Positions 8,226 through 17,400 of a DNA stretch of 64,000 nucleotides are shown piece by piece. How positions within the stretch are numbered: position 1 is the stretch's first letter; each line of letters opens with the position of its first letter. The translations under genes were made by a program, and so were the position numbers. Under the pieces are notes generated by a model, which saw only the letters and a list, made by a program, of their open reading frames with translations, made no database searches and was not told the origin of the DNA. This DNA comes from Roseimicrobium sp. ORNL1 (GTDB taxonomy: Bacteria; Verrucomicrobiota; Verrucomicrobiia; Verrucomicrobiales; Verrucomicrobiaceae): assembly GCF_011044495.1 (NCBI RefSeq), contig NZ_CP049143.1, positions 3,038,001 through 3,102,000 of the forward strand, in the 5' to 3' direction.

Positions 8226-9023
8226 CTATTTTTTGATAAGCCAGTCCTTCAGGGCGATGGAGAAATCAGCCACGTCGATGGGGTGCCGGCTGGTGATGAG
8301 ATTGCCGTCGACCACCACGGGTTGCTCCAGCACCTGTCCACCTGCATTGGTGAGATCGCTCTGGATATTCCAGTAGCCGGTGAGTTTCCTGCCCTTGAGG
8401 ATATCCGCGGATGCCAGCACGACCGGGGCATGGCAGATGGCGGCAATCAGTTTGCCAGCTTTGTTGAACTCCTGCACGAAGCGGATCACGTCCTTGTCGT
8501 AGCGCAGGTTATCGGGATTCCAGGCGCCGCCGGGAATGAAGATGGCATCGTATTCGTCCACCTTGATTTTGTCAGCCGTGCGGTCGACCTTGAGCCAGCC
8601 GACGGGGTTGAGATACTGGATCGCCATGATGTGATCCTTCGCCATCTCCGGCGTGCTGAGGCCGTATCTTGCTGGAGCGGGGTTGAACTTCGGCGCCACG
8701 ATATCAACTTTTGCGCCCAGGGCTTTGAGATACCACACGGGTCCCGTCAGCTCGATCTCCTCGAAGCCGTCCGCGGCCAGCACTGCGATGCGTTTCCCCT
8801 TGAGCAGGGTCGCATCCTTCACTGGGGTGAAGAAGAAAGCTTTCAGGGCTTCATTGCCCGGGGCATTGAGCAACTGGGAGACGGGCATCGTGGAGACGGC
8901 CGTCTTGGTGGCGAGTTGATTGATGACATCCAGCTCGTAGGAGCTGTTCCCCTGAGCTGCGGCGTCGAATGCGGCGAGCGCACTGATAGCGCCGGCTAGA
9001 AGGATGGTGTTCACGGTTTTCAT
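8226..9023 (-). CDS. Exported DJ-1/PfpI family protein
   Basis: 265 aa. A Sec signal peptide (MKTVNTILLAGAISALAAFDAAAQ) is followed by a DJ-1/PfpI fold: KRIAVLAADGFEEIELTGP with the conserved E89, a VDIVAPK strand, YDAIFIPGGAWNPDNLR, and the nucleophile elbow AAICHAPVVLAS with C197-H198. Members include proteases, chaperones and glyoxalase III-like enzymes that convert methylglyoxal or repair glycated molecules; which of these applies is unknown. The ~70 residues before the fold are of unknown role. It is transcribed alone from the canonical sigma-54 promoter P3, with a ~100-base leader. It converges with the NtrC-type gene. Confidence 0.92.
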   Translation of the reverse strand: MKTVNTILLAGAISALAAFDAAAQGNSSYELDVINQLATKTAVSTMPVSQLLNAPGNEALKAFFFTPVKDATLLKGKRIAVLAADGFEEIELTGPVWYLKALGAKVDIVAPKFNPAPARYGLSTPEMAKDHIMAIQYLNPVGWLKVDRTADKIKVDEYDAIFIPGGAWNPDNLRYDKDVIRFVQEFNKAGKLIAAICHAPVVLASADILKGRKLTGYWNIQSDLTNAGGQVLEQPVVVDGNLITSRHPIDVADFSIALKDWLIKK

Positions 9024-9133
9024 GAATTCAGTCGGTCTGTGTTTTTGGGGTTATGACGAAGCGCAGGACCACGGCTGGAATGGCGGCAGCCCACGCATGG
9101 TTTTGTGAGGACGAATGTCCCGCCATCCTCTTA

Positions 9134-9149
9134 AGCAAAGCAGATGCCA
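9134..9149 (-). promoter_or_regulatory. Sigma-54 promoter P3 (exported DJ-1/PfpI gene)
   Basis: The minus strand reads TGGCATCTGCTTTGCT. It has TGGCA in the -24 half and a perfect TTGCT -12 half with exact GG-to-GC spacing, so it is the best sigma-54 match in the window. The predicted start is about 9123. This supports reading the more divergent P1, P2 and P4 elements as sigma-54 promoters too. The spacer 9024-9339 contains no gene. Confidence 0.72.
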
Positions 9150-9220
9150 CGTGTGTTATTCTGCATAACCACCTGTTTGATAATGCGTTAAGAGCCCTCT
9201 GCTGACTCCGCGATCAATGT

Positions 9221-9248
9221 CGATATTTTGGAGGCGAACGAAAGTTCG
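9221..9248. promoter_or_regulatory. Dyad pair upstream of P3
   Basis: CGAAAGTTCG at 9239-9248 starts exactly 90 bases from the -24 end, as at P1, P2 and P4. The nearer site is degenerate: CGATATTTTG at 9221-9230, offset 72. The 90-base site also lies inside a longer hairpin, GCGAAC (9234-9239), GAAA loop, GTTCGC (9244-9249). The bases from 9238 to 9253 agree with the P2 far box and its flank in 14 of 16 positions, including CGCTGCC. Confidence 0.58.
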
Positions 9249-9339
9249 CTGCCCCGGTGCAACGATTCGTGTTTGGCGGACGGAACTCGGGCAAGGGAGA
9301 GTGGCTGCGCGGTGAAACCACGACCTCCGCCCTGAACCA

Positions 9340-11172
9340 CTACTCGATCGGTAGCGTGAATACAAACGTCGCGCCGTGGCCTTCGTTGGGCCGGGCAACG
9401 AGGCGTCCTCCATGGGATGTGACAATCGACTGGCAGATGGCGAGTCCCATGCCCAGCCCTTCCTGCTTCGTGGTAAAGAATCGATCAAAGAGGCGCTCGA
9501 TCGTGGCAGGGCTCAGGCCCACTCCGGTGTCTTCCACCTGTACGGAGACAGCTTCCGCTTCGCGCCCGGTACGAATCCGCAGCACACGGGGGCGATCTGC
9601 GATGCCGTTCATGGCGTCGATGCCATTTCTCACGAGGTTCATGATCACCTGCTGGATCTGCACGCGGTCAATCGCCACCTCCGGAAGGTCGTCACTGAGG
9701 TCGCATTCCAATTTCACGCCCCGTTTCCGGATGTCCGTGGTGAGCAGCGGTAGAACCTCCTCGATAACCGCATTGATGCTGGATGACTCACGGATAGGCT
9801 TGTCTTTCGCGAGCAGGGCGCGGATGCGCATGATGATCTGCACCGCACGATCTCCGTCGCCAATGATGCGCTGGGCGGCGGCGCGCGCCTCGTCAATATC
9901 GCAGCGCTCCGGACTCAGCCAGCGCAGACAGGTGCTCGCATTGGTGGTCATTGCCGTGAGGGGCTGGCTGATCTCGTGGGCGATGGACGCTGTAAACTCA
10001 CCGAGAGTCGTCGCGCGCGCCATGCGATTCATTTCCACCTCTGCCTTGCGCAGCGCGACCTCCTTCATCCGGTTGAGCTCTTCACGCAGGCGTTGATGCG
10101 CGATGTAGCGGCTCAACGCGAAGGCCAGTGCGCCCACGACCAGGGCCGTCAGAGTCCACACCCACTTCTGCTTCCACCAGGGTGGGAGCACGGAGATCAT
10201 CAGGGTGGTCTCCGCGCCATTGGGCATTCCTTGCAGATCCACAGGCTGAACGCGGAGCTTGTAGTTCCCTGGTGCGGGATTGTTGTAATCCTGCACGGAG
10301 AGCGTTCCTCCGCCGACGCTGTGAGCCTGACTCCATTCGATTTCCAGTTGGTCACCCTCGATGACTGCGAGAGCATCCTCCTTCACCGTGCGCCATTCGG
10401 CATGCGCGCCCACGTCATCATCGATGAGGGCAAAACACTGGTCCCCTTGTCCATCACCCGATGCTGGCGCGAGGGTAAGGAGCCGGGCCATTTTCGGGCG
10501 GATGCCATCGGCGACGAACCCATTCGGCGCAGGCAGCACCGGGGAGAAGCGCGTATCATTTCCCACTGGGGCGCGCATGACCACCTCCGGTGTCTCACCG
10601 CCACGGGTGCGCGTGATTTTCAGGTCCTTCACCAGCAGCGTGCCCAAGGTATCCGGAGGGCCTCCTCCTGAGGTGATGATGAGCCAGAGACGCTGGGCAC
10701 CCGGAGGAGCGGTGACCGTCGCCTTCCGCGGCTCGAACACAGGCTTCTCCAAGCTGCCATTCCATTCGGCGGTTTCACCAATGACACTCTCGATTTCCTG
10801 CTCCACCGGCTCGCCCTTGTCATTGAAGAAGCGAACACGGATACCCATCTGGCAGGTGTTTTCGCGCCACTGCGTATCAATCCCCTCCAGGATGTACTTC
10901 CGTCGCCGCGGCTGACCCGGATTCATGTAGACGGCGAACCGTCGAATCGCGGGCGGCAAGGACAGGGATGGCATCCCGAGCGTGGGAAAGATTTCTCCAT
11001 CAATGGCGACCTCAATGATTTCTGCGCTGGGCTGGGAAGGCAGAGACAGGGGAATCGACTGCGCCTGGACGTCTTGAGCTGGTACCAGACTCGCGATGGG
11101 AAGCACGCAGCAAAACAGCCATGCGAGCGAGTGATGCCAACGGTCAAAACAGGAGCGAACTACAGGGAGCAT
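9340..11172 (-). CDS. Membrane sensor histidine kinase 2 (paralogue of kinase 1)
   Basis: 610 aa with the same architecture as the kinase at 1550-3487 and high identity along its whole length, including the exported sensor region. It has a signal peptide (~12-38), sensor region to ~330 with LSLPPAIRRFAVYM and VQPVDLQGMPNG, a transmembrane helix (~337-356), HisKA with H399 (SIAHEISQPLTAMTTNAS), and HATPase with NLVRNGIDAMNG, DTGVGLSPAT and GLGMGLAI. It lies between the two DJ-1 family genes, on their strand. The 163-base gap upstream (11173-11335) shows no sigma-54 element, so unlike kinase 1 it may be expressed constitutively. The shared sensor region suggests that both kinases detect related signals. 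Confidence 0.92.
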   Translation of the reverse strand: MLPVVRSCFDRWHHSLAWLFCCVLPIASLVPAQDVQAQSIPLSLPSQPSAEIIEVAIDGEIFPTLGMPSLSLPPAIRRFAVYMNPGQPRRRKYILEGIDTQWRENTCQMGIRVRFFNDKGEPVEQEIESVIGETAEWNGSLEKPVFEPRKATVTAPPGAQRLWLIITSGGGPPDTLGTLLVKDLKITRTRGGETPEVVMRAPVGNDTRFSPVLPAPNGFVADGIRPKMARLLTLAPASGDGQGDQCFALIDDDVGAHAEWRTVKEDALAVIEGDQLEIEWSQAHSVGGGTLSVQDYNNPAPGNYKLRVQPVDLQGMPNGAETTLMISVLPPWWKQKWVWTLTALVVGALAFALSRYIAHQRLREELNRMKEVALRKAEVEMNRMARATTLGEFTASIAHEISQPLTAMTTNASTCLRWLSPERCDIDEARAAAQRIIGDGDRAVQIIMRIRALLAKDKPIRESSSINAVIEEVLPLLTTDIRKRGVKLECDLSDDLPEVAIDRVQIQQVIMNLVRNGIDAMNGIADRPRVLRIRTGREAEAVSVQVEDTGVGLSPATIERLFDRFFTTKQEGLGMGLAICQSIVTSHGGRLVARPNEGHGATFVFTLPIE

Positions 11173-11335
11173 GGGCGCGTGGACTATCCTCTACAGGCGA
11201 CTCAAAGCAACCAGCCAACGAATGAGTGTGGCGAAACATGGTGACCATAGACCAGTGCGACCTGCTGCATCGTGTGTCACGGGGACTGCTCCATCTTGTT
11301 TCCCAGACGCCACTGGAACAAGTGTCCGGCGCGAA

Positions 11336-12799
11336 TCACTCGCGCGCAGCAGGCGCAAACTCGACCAGGAGGTGAAGCCCTGCCTGGAAGGGCTGCTTCT
11401 GAATGCTCGTCTGAAGATAGGCGAGCACCGGCTTGATGGGCGGGAAGTCCAGGTGGCGCTGGAAAGCGTCCTTGCTGCGGAACTTTTCGAAGGTGACAAA
11501 CTTCGTGTCCTCGCCTTCCACGCGTGACAGTTGATAAGTGACCACGCCTGGCTGACCGCGGAACGGCGGCATGGCCACGTGATACGTATCCATGAAGGTC
11601 TGCTGTGTTCCTGGTTTCGAATCGACGAAGAGCATCACCGTGAGTGGTTGGTCCTCCGCTCGTGGGGTCCGGCGCCACTGCTCCTTCGAGAGTGGCTCCA
11701 AGTCCTTCACATGGTAAGTCTCCTCTTTGGCATCCAGCGCCTCGGACTTCAGCGCATCCATGGCTTTTGCCTGCGGACTGCTGCTGAATCGCTGGAGCTC
11801 GTTCCTGTCCTTCCATCGTTCGATGAGCCAGAAGATGGCGGTCTTGTCCTGCTCTGAAAAAGCCTCCGCTTGAATGTTGCCCTCCTCATCTCGCGCTTGC
11901 GTCACGTAGTCTGTCAGTGCCTTGCGGAAGGCCTCGTGTGATTCCGGCTTCACGGAATAGCGGGTGAGCTTTCCCTGCACGGCGATGTGTTTCAGCTCCT
12001 CGAGCACGGTTTTCCCCACCGCCGTTGCCGACTGGGGATTTTGTCCCGTGACTAGTCGCTGGTCGGCGACGGCGTGAGATTGAAAAGGAGCAGACTTCTC
12101 GAAGATGGCGCCACGCTCGGTCAACTTCGACTCGAGCAGAAACGGAACCACCTTATCCAGCTTCACTGCCACCTCTTCTTCATTGGTGAAGGCGTTGACC
12201 TTCTTGTCTTGTACCAGGTATTTGCCACTGGAGAGCTTGATGTTCACCAATCCAGCAGGACCATGACACACTGCACTCACGATGCCGTTGTTCTCGTAGA
12301 TCGTGGCCGCAATCTTCGCCAGGGCGACATTGTCGGGGAAGTCCCACATGGTGCCGTGGCCTCCGGCGAAATGAATCGCGACATACTCCCTGGGGTCGAC
12401 CTCCGAAGGTTTCTTCGTGTGCTCGATTTTGTCCCGGTACACCTTGTCCTCCCAGAACTTCTGATTGATGGGGTCCGCAAGGTCGAAGCCGTCCACGGGC
12501 GCTTTCCCGCCCTCCGGACTTACGAAGTCGATTTCATAGCCGGCATTCACCAGCACCTCCCAGGGATGCGCGACTTCCGACAGGTAGAAGCCTGTGGGCT
12601 CCCCGGTATCCCCTTTTTTGTCATGGCTGGTGACTGCAAACAACACCTTGCCCTTCTGCTTTTCCAATGTTTGCGCCTGCGCTTGTGCCTGTGTGGGTGC
12701 GAGGTTCGTGATGACCATAAGGATTGCGAGCGTGATCACCGCCCCGCTTCTGGAGCCCGGAGTCAGCGTGCTGGAGTTTCTCTCTGGGGAAGCATTCAT
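11336..12799 (-). CDS. DJ-1/PfpI (Hsp31-like) protein fused to two ABM-like modules
   Basis: 487 aa from the ATG at 12799; an in-frame upstream Met at 12910 would place promoter sequence P4 inside the gene and is rejected. A leader (VITLAILMVITNLAPTQAQA, 21-40) is followed by an Hsp31-type DJ-1 domain (~50-272) with AIHFAGGHGTMWDFPD and the nucleophile VSAVCHGPAGL, C178-H179. Two segments, ~278-365 and ~385-484, each resemble the ABM ferredoxin-like fold (antibiotic biosynthesis monooxygenase/YgiN quinone monooxygenase); the second has MDTYHVAMPPFRGQPGVVTYQLSRVEG and FEKFRSKDAFQRHL. Hsp31 proteins are glyoxalase III enzymes acting on methylglyoxal, and ABM proteins act on quinones, so the fusion fits exported electrophile defence. 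Transcribed from P4. Confidence 0.88.
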   Translation of the reverse strand: MNASPERNSSTLTPGSRSGAVITLAILMVITNLAPTQAQAQAQTLEKQKGKVLFAVTSHDKKGDTGEPTGFYLSEVAHPWEVLVNAGYEIDFVSPEGGKAPVDGFDLADPINQKFWEDKVYRDKIEHTKKPSEVDPREYVAIHFAGGHGTMWDFPDNVALAKIAATIYENNGIVSAVCHGPAGLVNIKLSSGKYLVQDKKVNAFTNEEEVAVKLDKVVPFLLESKLTERGAIFEKSAPFQSHAVADQRLVTGQNPQSATAVGKTVLEELKHIAVQGKLTRYSVKPESHEAFRKALTDYVTQARDEEGNIQAEAFSEQDKTAIFWLIERWKDRNELQRFSSSPQAKAMDALKSEALDAKEETYHVKDLEPLSKEQWRRTPRAEDQPLTVMLFVDSKPGTQQTFMDTYHVAMPPFRGQPGVVTYQLSRVEGEDTKFVTFEKFRSKDAFQRHLDFPPIKPVLAYLQTSIQKQPFQAGLHLLVEFAPAARE

Positions 12800-12889
12800 G
12801 CGTTGTGTTGTGTTGTGGTCTGGCTTGGTTTGGTGAGGAGAGTCACGCTGTGCGGGCGCTGCCGGTTTCGTGTGTGTGCGTGTGAGATG

Positions 12890-12905
12890 CTCAGATTCCA
12901 TGCCA
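12890..12905 (-). promoter_or_regulatory. Sigma-54-like promoter P4 (DJ-1/ABM fusion)
   Basis: The minus strand reads TGGCATGGAATCTGAG. The -24 half is TGGCATG and the -12 half CTGAG has TGA at the place where P1 and P2 have TGA. The predicted start is about 12879, giving an ~80-base leader. On its own this would be a weak call; the correctly spaced dyad pair upstream raises it. Confidence 0.5.
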
Positions 12906-12977
12906 ACCACACTTCACTCGCGCTATGCGCTGAGCGTGAGCGCTATTTCCGCGAACGATTCACTGCTGGGATGGATG

Positions 12978-13004
12978 CGGAATCTCGCAGGCAACGAAAT
13001 ATTG
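12978..13004. promoter_or_regulatory. Dyad pair upstream of P4
   Basis: CGGAATCTCG at 12978-12987 and CGAAATATTG at 12995-13004 lie 73 and 90 bases from the -24 end with a 7-base spacer, the same geometry as P1 and P2. Each matches the CGAAACTTCG core at 7 of 10 positions. An overlapping inverted repeat, GGCAA(7)TTGCC, spans 12990-13006 approximately. Confidence 0.5.
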
Positions 13005-13098
13005 CCGTTCACTGACGAGGGCTCGCCGTTTCCACCAGGCCTGTTGGCCCGGGCTTGCGACGTCTTGTTTCGACTTGATGGATGATGGCTTGGGGGTG

Positions 13099-13349
13099 TC
13101 AGGCCGGGAACCACCGGATCACGCACCCACCCAACCATCATTCCGTCCCGGAGGGATGGCGGAAGGTGTCGCATGAGACATCACACCAAACGCGTCTGTG
13201 GTAACCACCTGGTCCCGCATGCCAACGCACTGGCTGTGGTCGGCGTTCATCACTTCGCATCACTCCTTCCGGCGTACCTCCGGCACGCGGACATCTTCTT
13301 CTGGTGAGGTCCGGTGGTTCCCGGCCTGATTACAGGCCTTCACCACCGG
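13099..13349. repeat. Inverted repeat pair and imperfect palindrome in the 13.0-13.4 kb spacer
   Basis: The 19-mer TCAGGCCGGGAACCACCGG (13099-13117) recurs as its exact reverse complement at 13311-13329. The right copy also forms a 39-base imperfect hairpin by itself: CCGGTGGT and GGCCTG pair with CAGGCC and ACCACCGG around an ATTA loop (13311-13349). Near each copy is a CCGGGACG-A-T string (minus strand around 13146-13156, plus strand around 13367-13377). No coding sequence is supported between 13005 and 13425. This looks like a dispersed non-coding repeat or MITE-like remnant; mobility is not shown. Confidence 0.6.
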
Positions 13350-13425
13350 CTACCATCCAGCGTCCTTCCGGGACGAATACGGCCTTATTCGCCTCACTTA
13401 TGGCTATAGTCTTAATGAAAATGTT

Positions 13426-14076
13426 CTAAGGTCCGGCGAGCGCGTTCACCGTGAAGGCGAGGATTCCCATGTTGAAGAGGAATGCGGCCATCGAATGGCC
13501 CAGCACGACTTTGCGGAGGTGTGGGCCATGGATGCTGACGTCGGAGGTCTGGAAGGTCATACCAAGGGTGAAGCTGAAGTACAGGAAGTCCCAGTAGTCG
13601 GGCTCGGTGGTATTGGGAAACCCCAGCCCTTTCCTATCTCCGTTGTCCCCCGGCAGGTAATAGAGATGCGCGTAGTGCAGTGCGTAGACCGTGTTGGCGA
13701 AAAACCATGCCAGAACCAGCGTCCCCACCACAAGAGTCACTTCCTGCCATGGGTGTGAGTCCTTGCTGGCGATGAGTGTGCCGATGGCAAACAGGAGCAC
13801 GAGGGAAATCAGGACGGTGATGGCCAGCATTGCGGGCCGGTTCACATCATTTACCTGCGCTGCATGGCGCATTTTACCAGCATCGTCATTCAATAGTGGC
13901 AGCAGTGAAACCAGGAAAATGAGGGCCGCCGCATCAAAGCCACCTAGAAGTGCGGTACGTGGATCCGACCACAGCACACCGGCGAGAGCGGCGGTGCACA
14001 CAAAGATGGCCCCAAACAGGAGAAACCGGGGAGGAGCGACGCTCCTTTCGAGGCGGATACGCAGTTCGCGGAACAT
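13426..14076 (-). CDS. DUF1345 family integral membrane protein
   Basis: 216 aa with five or so hydrophobic helices: about 18-36, 43-62, 82-103, 114-132 and 188-210. The central signature is FANTVYALHYAHLYY, followed by EPDYWDFLYFSFTLGMTFQTSDVSI, which is diagnostic of DUF1345. The family is of unknown function; the second motif resembles the pore region of two-helix ion channels, but that is only a resemblance. It stands 18 bases downstream of the DUF3601-like gene on the same strand and may be co-transcribed with it. Confidence 0.88.
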   Translation of the reverse strand: MFRELRIRLERSVAPPRFLLFGAIFVCTAALAGVLWSDPRTALLGGFDAAALIFLVSLLPLLNDDAGKMRHAAQVNDVNRPAMLAITVLISLVLLFAIGTLIASKDSHPWQEVTLVVGTLVLAWFFANTVYALHYAHLYYLPGDNGDRKGLGFPNTTEPDYWDFLYFSFTLGMTFQTSDVSIHGPHLRKVVLGHSMAAFLFNMGILAFTVNALAGP

Positions 14077-14094
14077 GAGGATCAGGGGCAGCCA

Positions 14095-14364
14095 TCACAC
14101 CTCTACCACAAATTCAGAGAAGAAATCAATGATGGAAGCTTGGGCTTCCGGCCGCCATTGCAGGCGGAAGATGCCATTCCTCCCATGGTGCTCCGTGTAA
14201 ATGGTCAGGCCGTCGTCGTACGGAAGGAAATTCTTTGCCACGAACGTCCACGTCTCGCCGGGGGAGTGAAGGAGGCCGTCATAGTCGAGGAACTCCTTCA
14301 CCACACGATAGGTTTTGCCAGGAACGAGATCCGAGGCCGTGAATGCGGGGGAGCTGGATGCCAT
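14095..14364 (-). CDS. Small DUF3601-like protein
   Basis: 89 aa, soluble, no leader. The sequence LVPGKTYRVVKEFLDYDGLLHSPGETWTFVAKNFLPYDDGLTIY fits my recollection of the DUF3601 family, a short SH3-like beta barrel of unknown function; the assignment is moderately sure. It is followed by the DUF1345 membrane protein. The 104-base gap to the giant gene's stop at 14469 shows no clear terminator. Confidence 0.7.
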   Translation of the reverse strand: MASSSPAFTASDLVPGKTYRVVKEFLDYDGLLHSPGETWTFVAKNFLPYDDGLTIYTEHHGRNGIFRLQWRPEAQASIIDFFSEFVVEV

Positions 14365-14468
14365 GGACGGAGAGACGGTCAGTCGGCTGCATCATGTTGG
14401 CGCCGCCTTCCAGGTTCAAATAGATTCTGGAGAGAGGAATAGTTCGGGCTGCTCCGCTCTCCGCGAGC

Positions 14469-17400
14469 CTATTGCTTTTTGAAACCTGCCCCACGTCGGC
14501 GGCGAAGGAGCAGCATGCTGATGCCGCCGAGAAGAAGCAGCGCACGTGAGGGCTCGGGAACAACGGCAGCCGTCACGATGGAGATCTGGCCGGTGGTGTA
14601 GAGACCGCTCCAGTCCCAGGCGTAGCCGCTGCCGAGCTGCGGGAGGTCTGTCAGGCCATTGCCTTGGGCGGCACCGTTCAGGTTGCTGAATCCACCGAGG
14701 TAGTTTGTTTCGGTGAGCACGCCGGACCAGTCGAAGAGCTGCCAGGTGCCGAATGTGGCATTCAGGAAGAAGTTCGCGTCTCCGGTGGAGTTGACGATAT
14801 GGAGGGAGCCATTCAGTACGACCTCCTCATTGCTGAAGAGTGCAAGCCTGTCGCTGTCGCCCGCACCGAAGACATCAAACTCAAAGGCACTGCCATCGGC
14901 GAGCGTGATGACGCCTGTGCTGTCTTCGCTGCCGGTGCCCAAGGTCAGGACCTTTCCTGTCGTATCCCCCGATGCATTGCCGACGAACAGGGTGGCTGCG
15001 TTCGTCCCATCACCGATGGTGATGTTGCTGGTCAGCACGCCACCGGTGTAGCCCACTGTTCCTGTGCCGCCCAGTTTGCCGGAGCCTCTCACTACCACAT
15101 GGCCGGTGCCAGTCGCGGAGCCGCCTACGTTGTTGGCGAGCAGTGTTCCCTGATTCACCGTGGTGCCTCCCGTATAGGTATTCATCCCTGAGAGAATCTG
15201 GGTGCCTGTGCCGGACTTTGCCAGTGCCAGCGTATTCGCACCCGCATCAGCGAGGGTACCACTGAAGTCACCTGAACCATTGCCAGCACCGACGGTGAGT
15301 GTGCCATTGATGCCAGTGACATTGACTGTGCCGGCGCCGTTGAGTCCATCGATGGATTCAGCCACGCTGCCGAGGGTGTAGCGAGCTCCAGCTTCCACGG
15401 TCACATCACTGGCATCCGGGATGTAGTTGGTGCCTGTGGTCTCACCAGTTCCCGTTTGGAGGTAACCGGCGCCGTTGGTGGCTACGGTGACATTTCCCAC
15501 GAAGGTGTTTGTGCCTCCGAGGATGGTCCGTCCCGTGCCGGTCACACGGATGTCGCCTGTGCCGGTGATGTTTCGATAGTCGGTGCGGGCAGCCGCATTG
15601 GAGTCAAAGATGACACTGCGCTGGAGGGTGATGCTGGTGAAGTTGTTGTTGTCTCCTGTGCCGGTGACGGTGCTGCGGCTTCCCAAGGTGACCGTACCTG
15701 TACCCTGGCTGCTTACCGTGATGGCTCGGGCGAACTGGATGCGATTGGTATCGAGATAGAGGGCGATACTATTACTGCCCGTGAATTCATCACCCAGAAC
15801 CACGGCCCCGGTTCCCAAGGCGGTCGCAGTGGTGACACGCACTTCACCGGCGCGGATCAAGGTGCCTCCCGTATAAGTATTGGCCGTGCTGAGAGTGAGC
15901 AGGCCGGTACCGTCTTTCACCAGGCGACCGGCACCCGCAATATTGCCCGAGCCGCTGAGGACGTAGGCGGTGTTGCTATTGTTGAAGGTGACCGAGGAAG
16001 GCGTGACAATGCTGTTAATCGCGACAGTCCCAAAGGCGGAGGTGTCATTGAACGTGACGGCATCCCAGTTGTAGAACTTCTCCGCACCTGCATTCCAGTT
16101 CTGGCTGCTATTCACATCCCAGGTGCCGGGACCAGACCAAACGAGAGAGCCGATGCTTCCCGTGACTTTCAGGAGCACACTTCCTGGTGTGGAAGTGGTG
16201 TCCAGCGCAAAGGTCTGGCGGGTATTTGCCACAATGCCAGAAAGGGCCAGATTTGAAGCGTCGCCAGTGAGTGAGGTGATGCCGCTAATCAACGTGTAGC
16301 TTCCGGAAGAGGTCAGCAGGGATGAATTGAGAGCCGCAACCTGAATCGTGGTCACACCGGTGAGGGAAAGGCTGTTTCCCAGCAGCAATTGATCGTTCCC
16401 GGCGGAGGCATTGTTCGTGAGGTCAAAGCGAATCGTGCCACCCGTGAGTGACGTTGCACCCTGTACGGTGAAACTCCCCACAGTGCCAGTGCCGGCGATA
16501 TTGATGGTGGTGCCGCTGCCTGTGGAAAGTGTTCCACCGAGGACATCGCCTGCCTTCGTCACCAGGGTCACCGTTCCGCTGTTGGTGGTGGAGAGCACCA
16601 GGTTGCCTGCACCGGAGATGCCGCCATTCAAGGTGAAGGCGGGATTGGCGCTGGTGAAGGTGGTGGTTCCGCTTTCCAGCGTGATCGGAGAGGCGAGCAT
16701 GGGACTTTGCGATGCCACGCCCTCGGCAGCAATGGTGCCGCCTTTCGATACAATGGCCCGGGTGATATTGATGGCCACATTGTAGTTGCCGACACTCATG
16801 GTGGCCCCGTTTGCAATGGTGATGGTTCCGTTGCCAGTTGCGGACGTGCCCTGCAGAAAGGCGAGGGTGCCTTCATTGATGGCGATGTTTCCTTCGCTGA
16901 CGGCGGCATTGACGATTCCGACATATCCAGAGCCAATCTTGGTCAGCGTATGACCTGCCAGGTCGAGAGTGGATGTGCCTGCGGTGCCGTCCCCACGGAT
17001 GTCCCAGCGGAACGCTCCGAAGCCAAAGGTGGCGTCACCGGTGAGCGTCACGTACCGAAGCGCATTGAGTTGCTGGGCTCCACCGTTGTTCACGATCGCG
17101 CCTGCGCCGTTCACCCCGCTGCCGGAAACCTGGATTTGTTCCGAGCCCAAGTTGAATCCGAAGACGTCCAGCGTGGCTCCATTTTGGATGACGGTGCCCC
17201 CCGCCGTGTCTCCCAAAGCGCTCACACTTCCCGCGCGGAAGATGCCTTCACTGATGGTGAGTGTGCCGGTGTAGTCATTCAGTCCTGAGAAGAAGAGGAT
17301 GCCTGCTCCAGTCTTCTGCAGATTGCCGCTGCCACTGACGGCGCCACTGACCGCGAGGGAGGAACTTGCTTCCACGACTTCGATGCGGCCACCCCCGGCT

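Noticed and set aside
12800-12910. Upstream Met at 12910 for the DJ-1/ABM fusion
   Set aside because: The added sequence is Thr/Pro/His-rich without family character and would overlap the P4 promoter; the ATG at 12799 leads into the leader.
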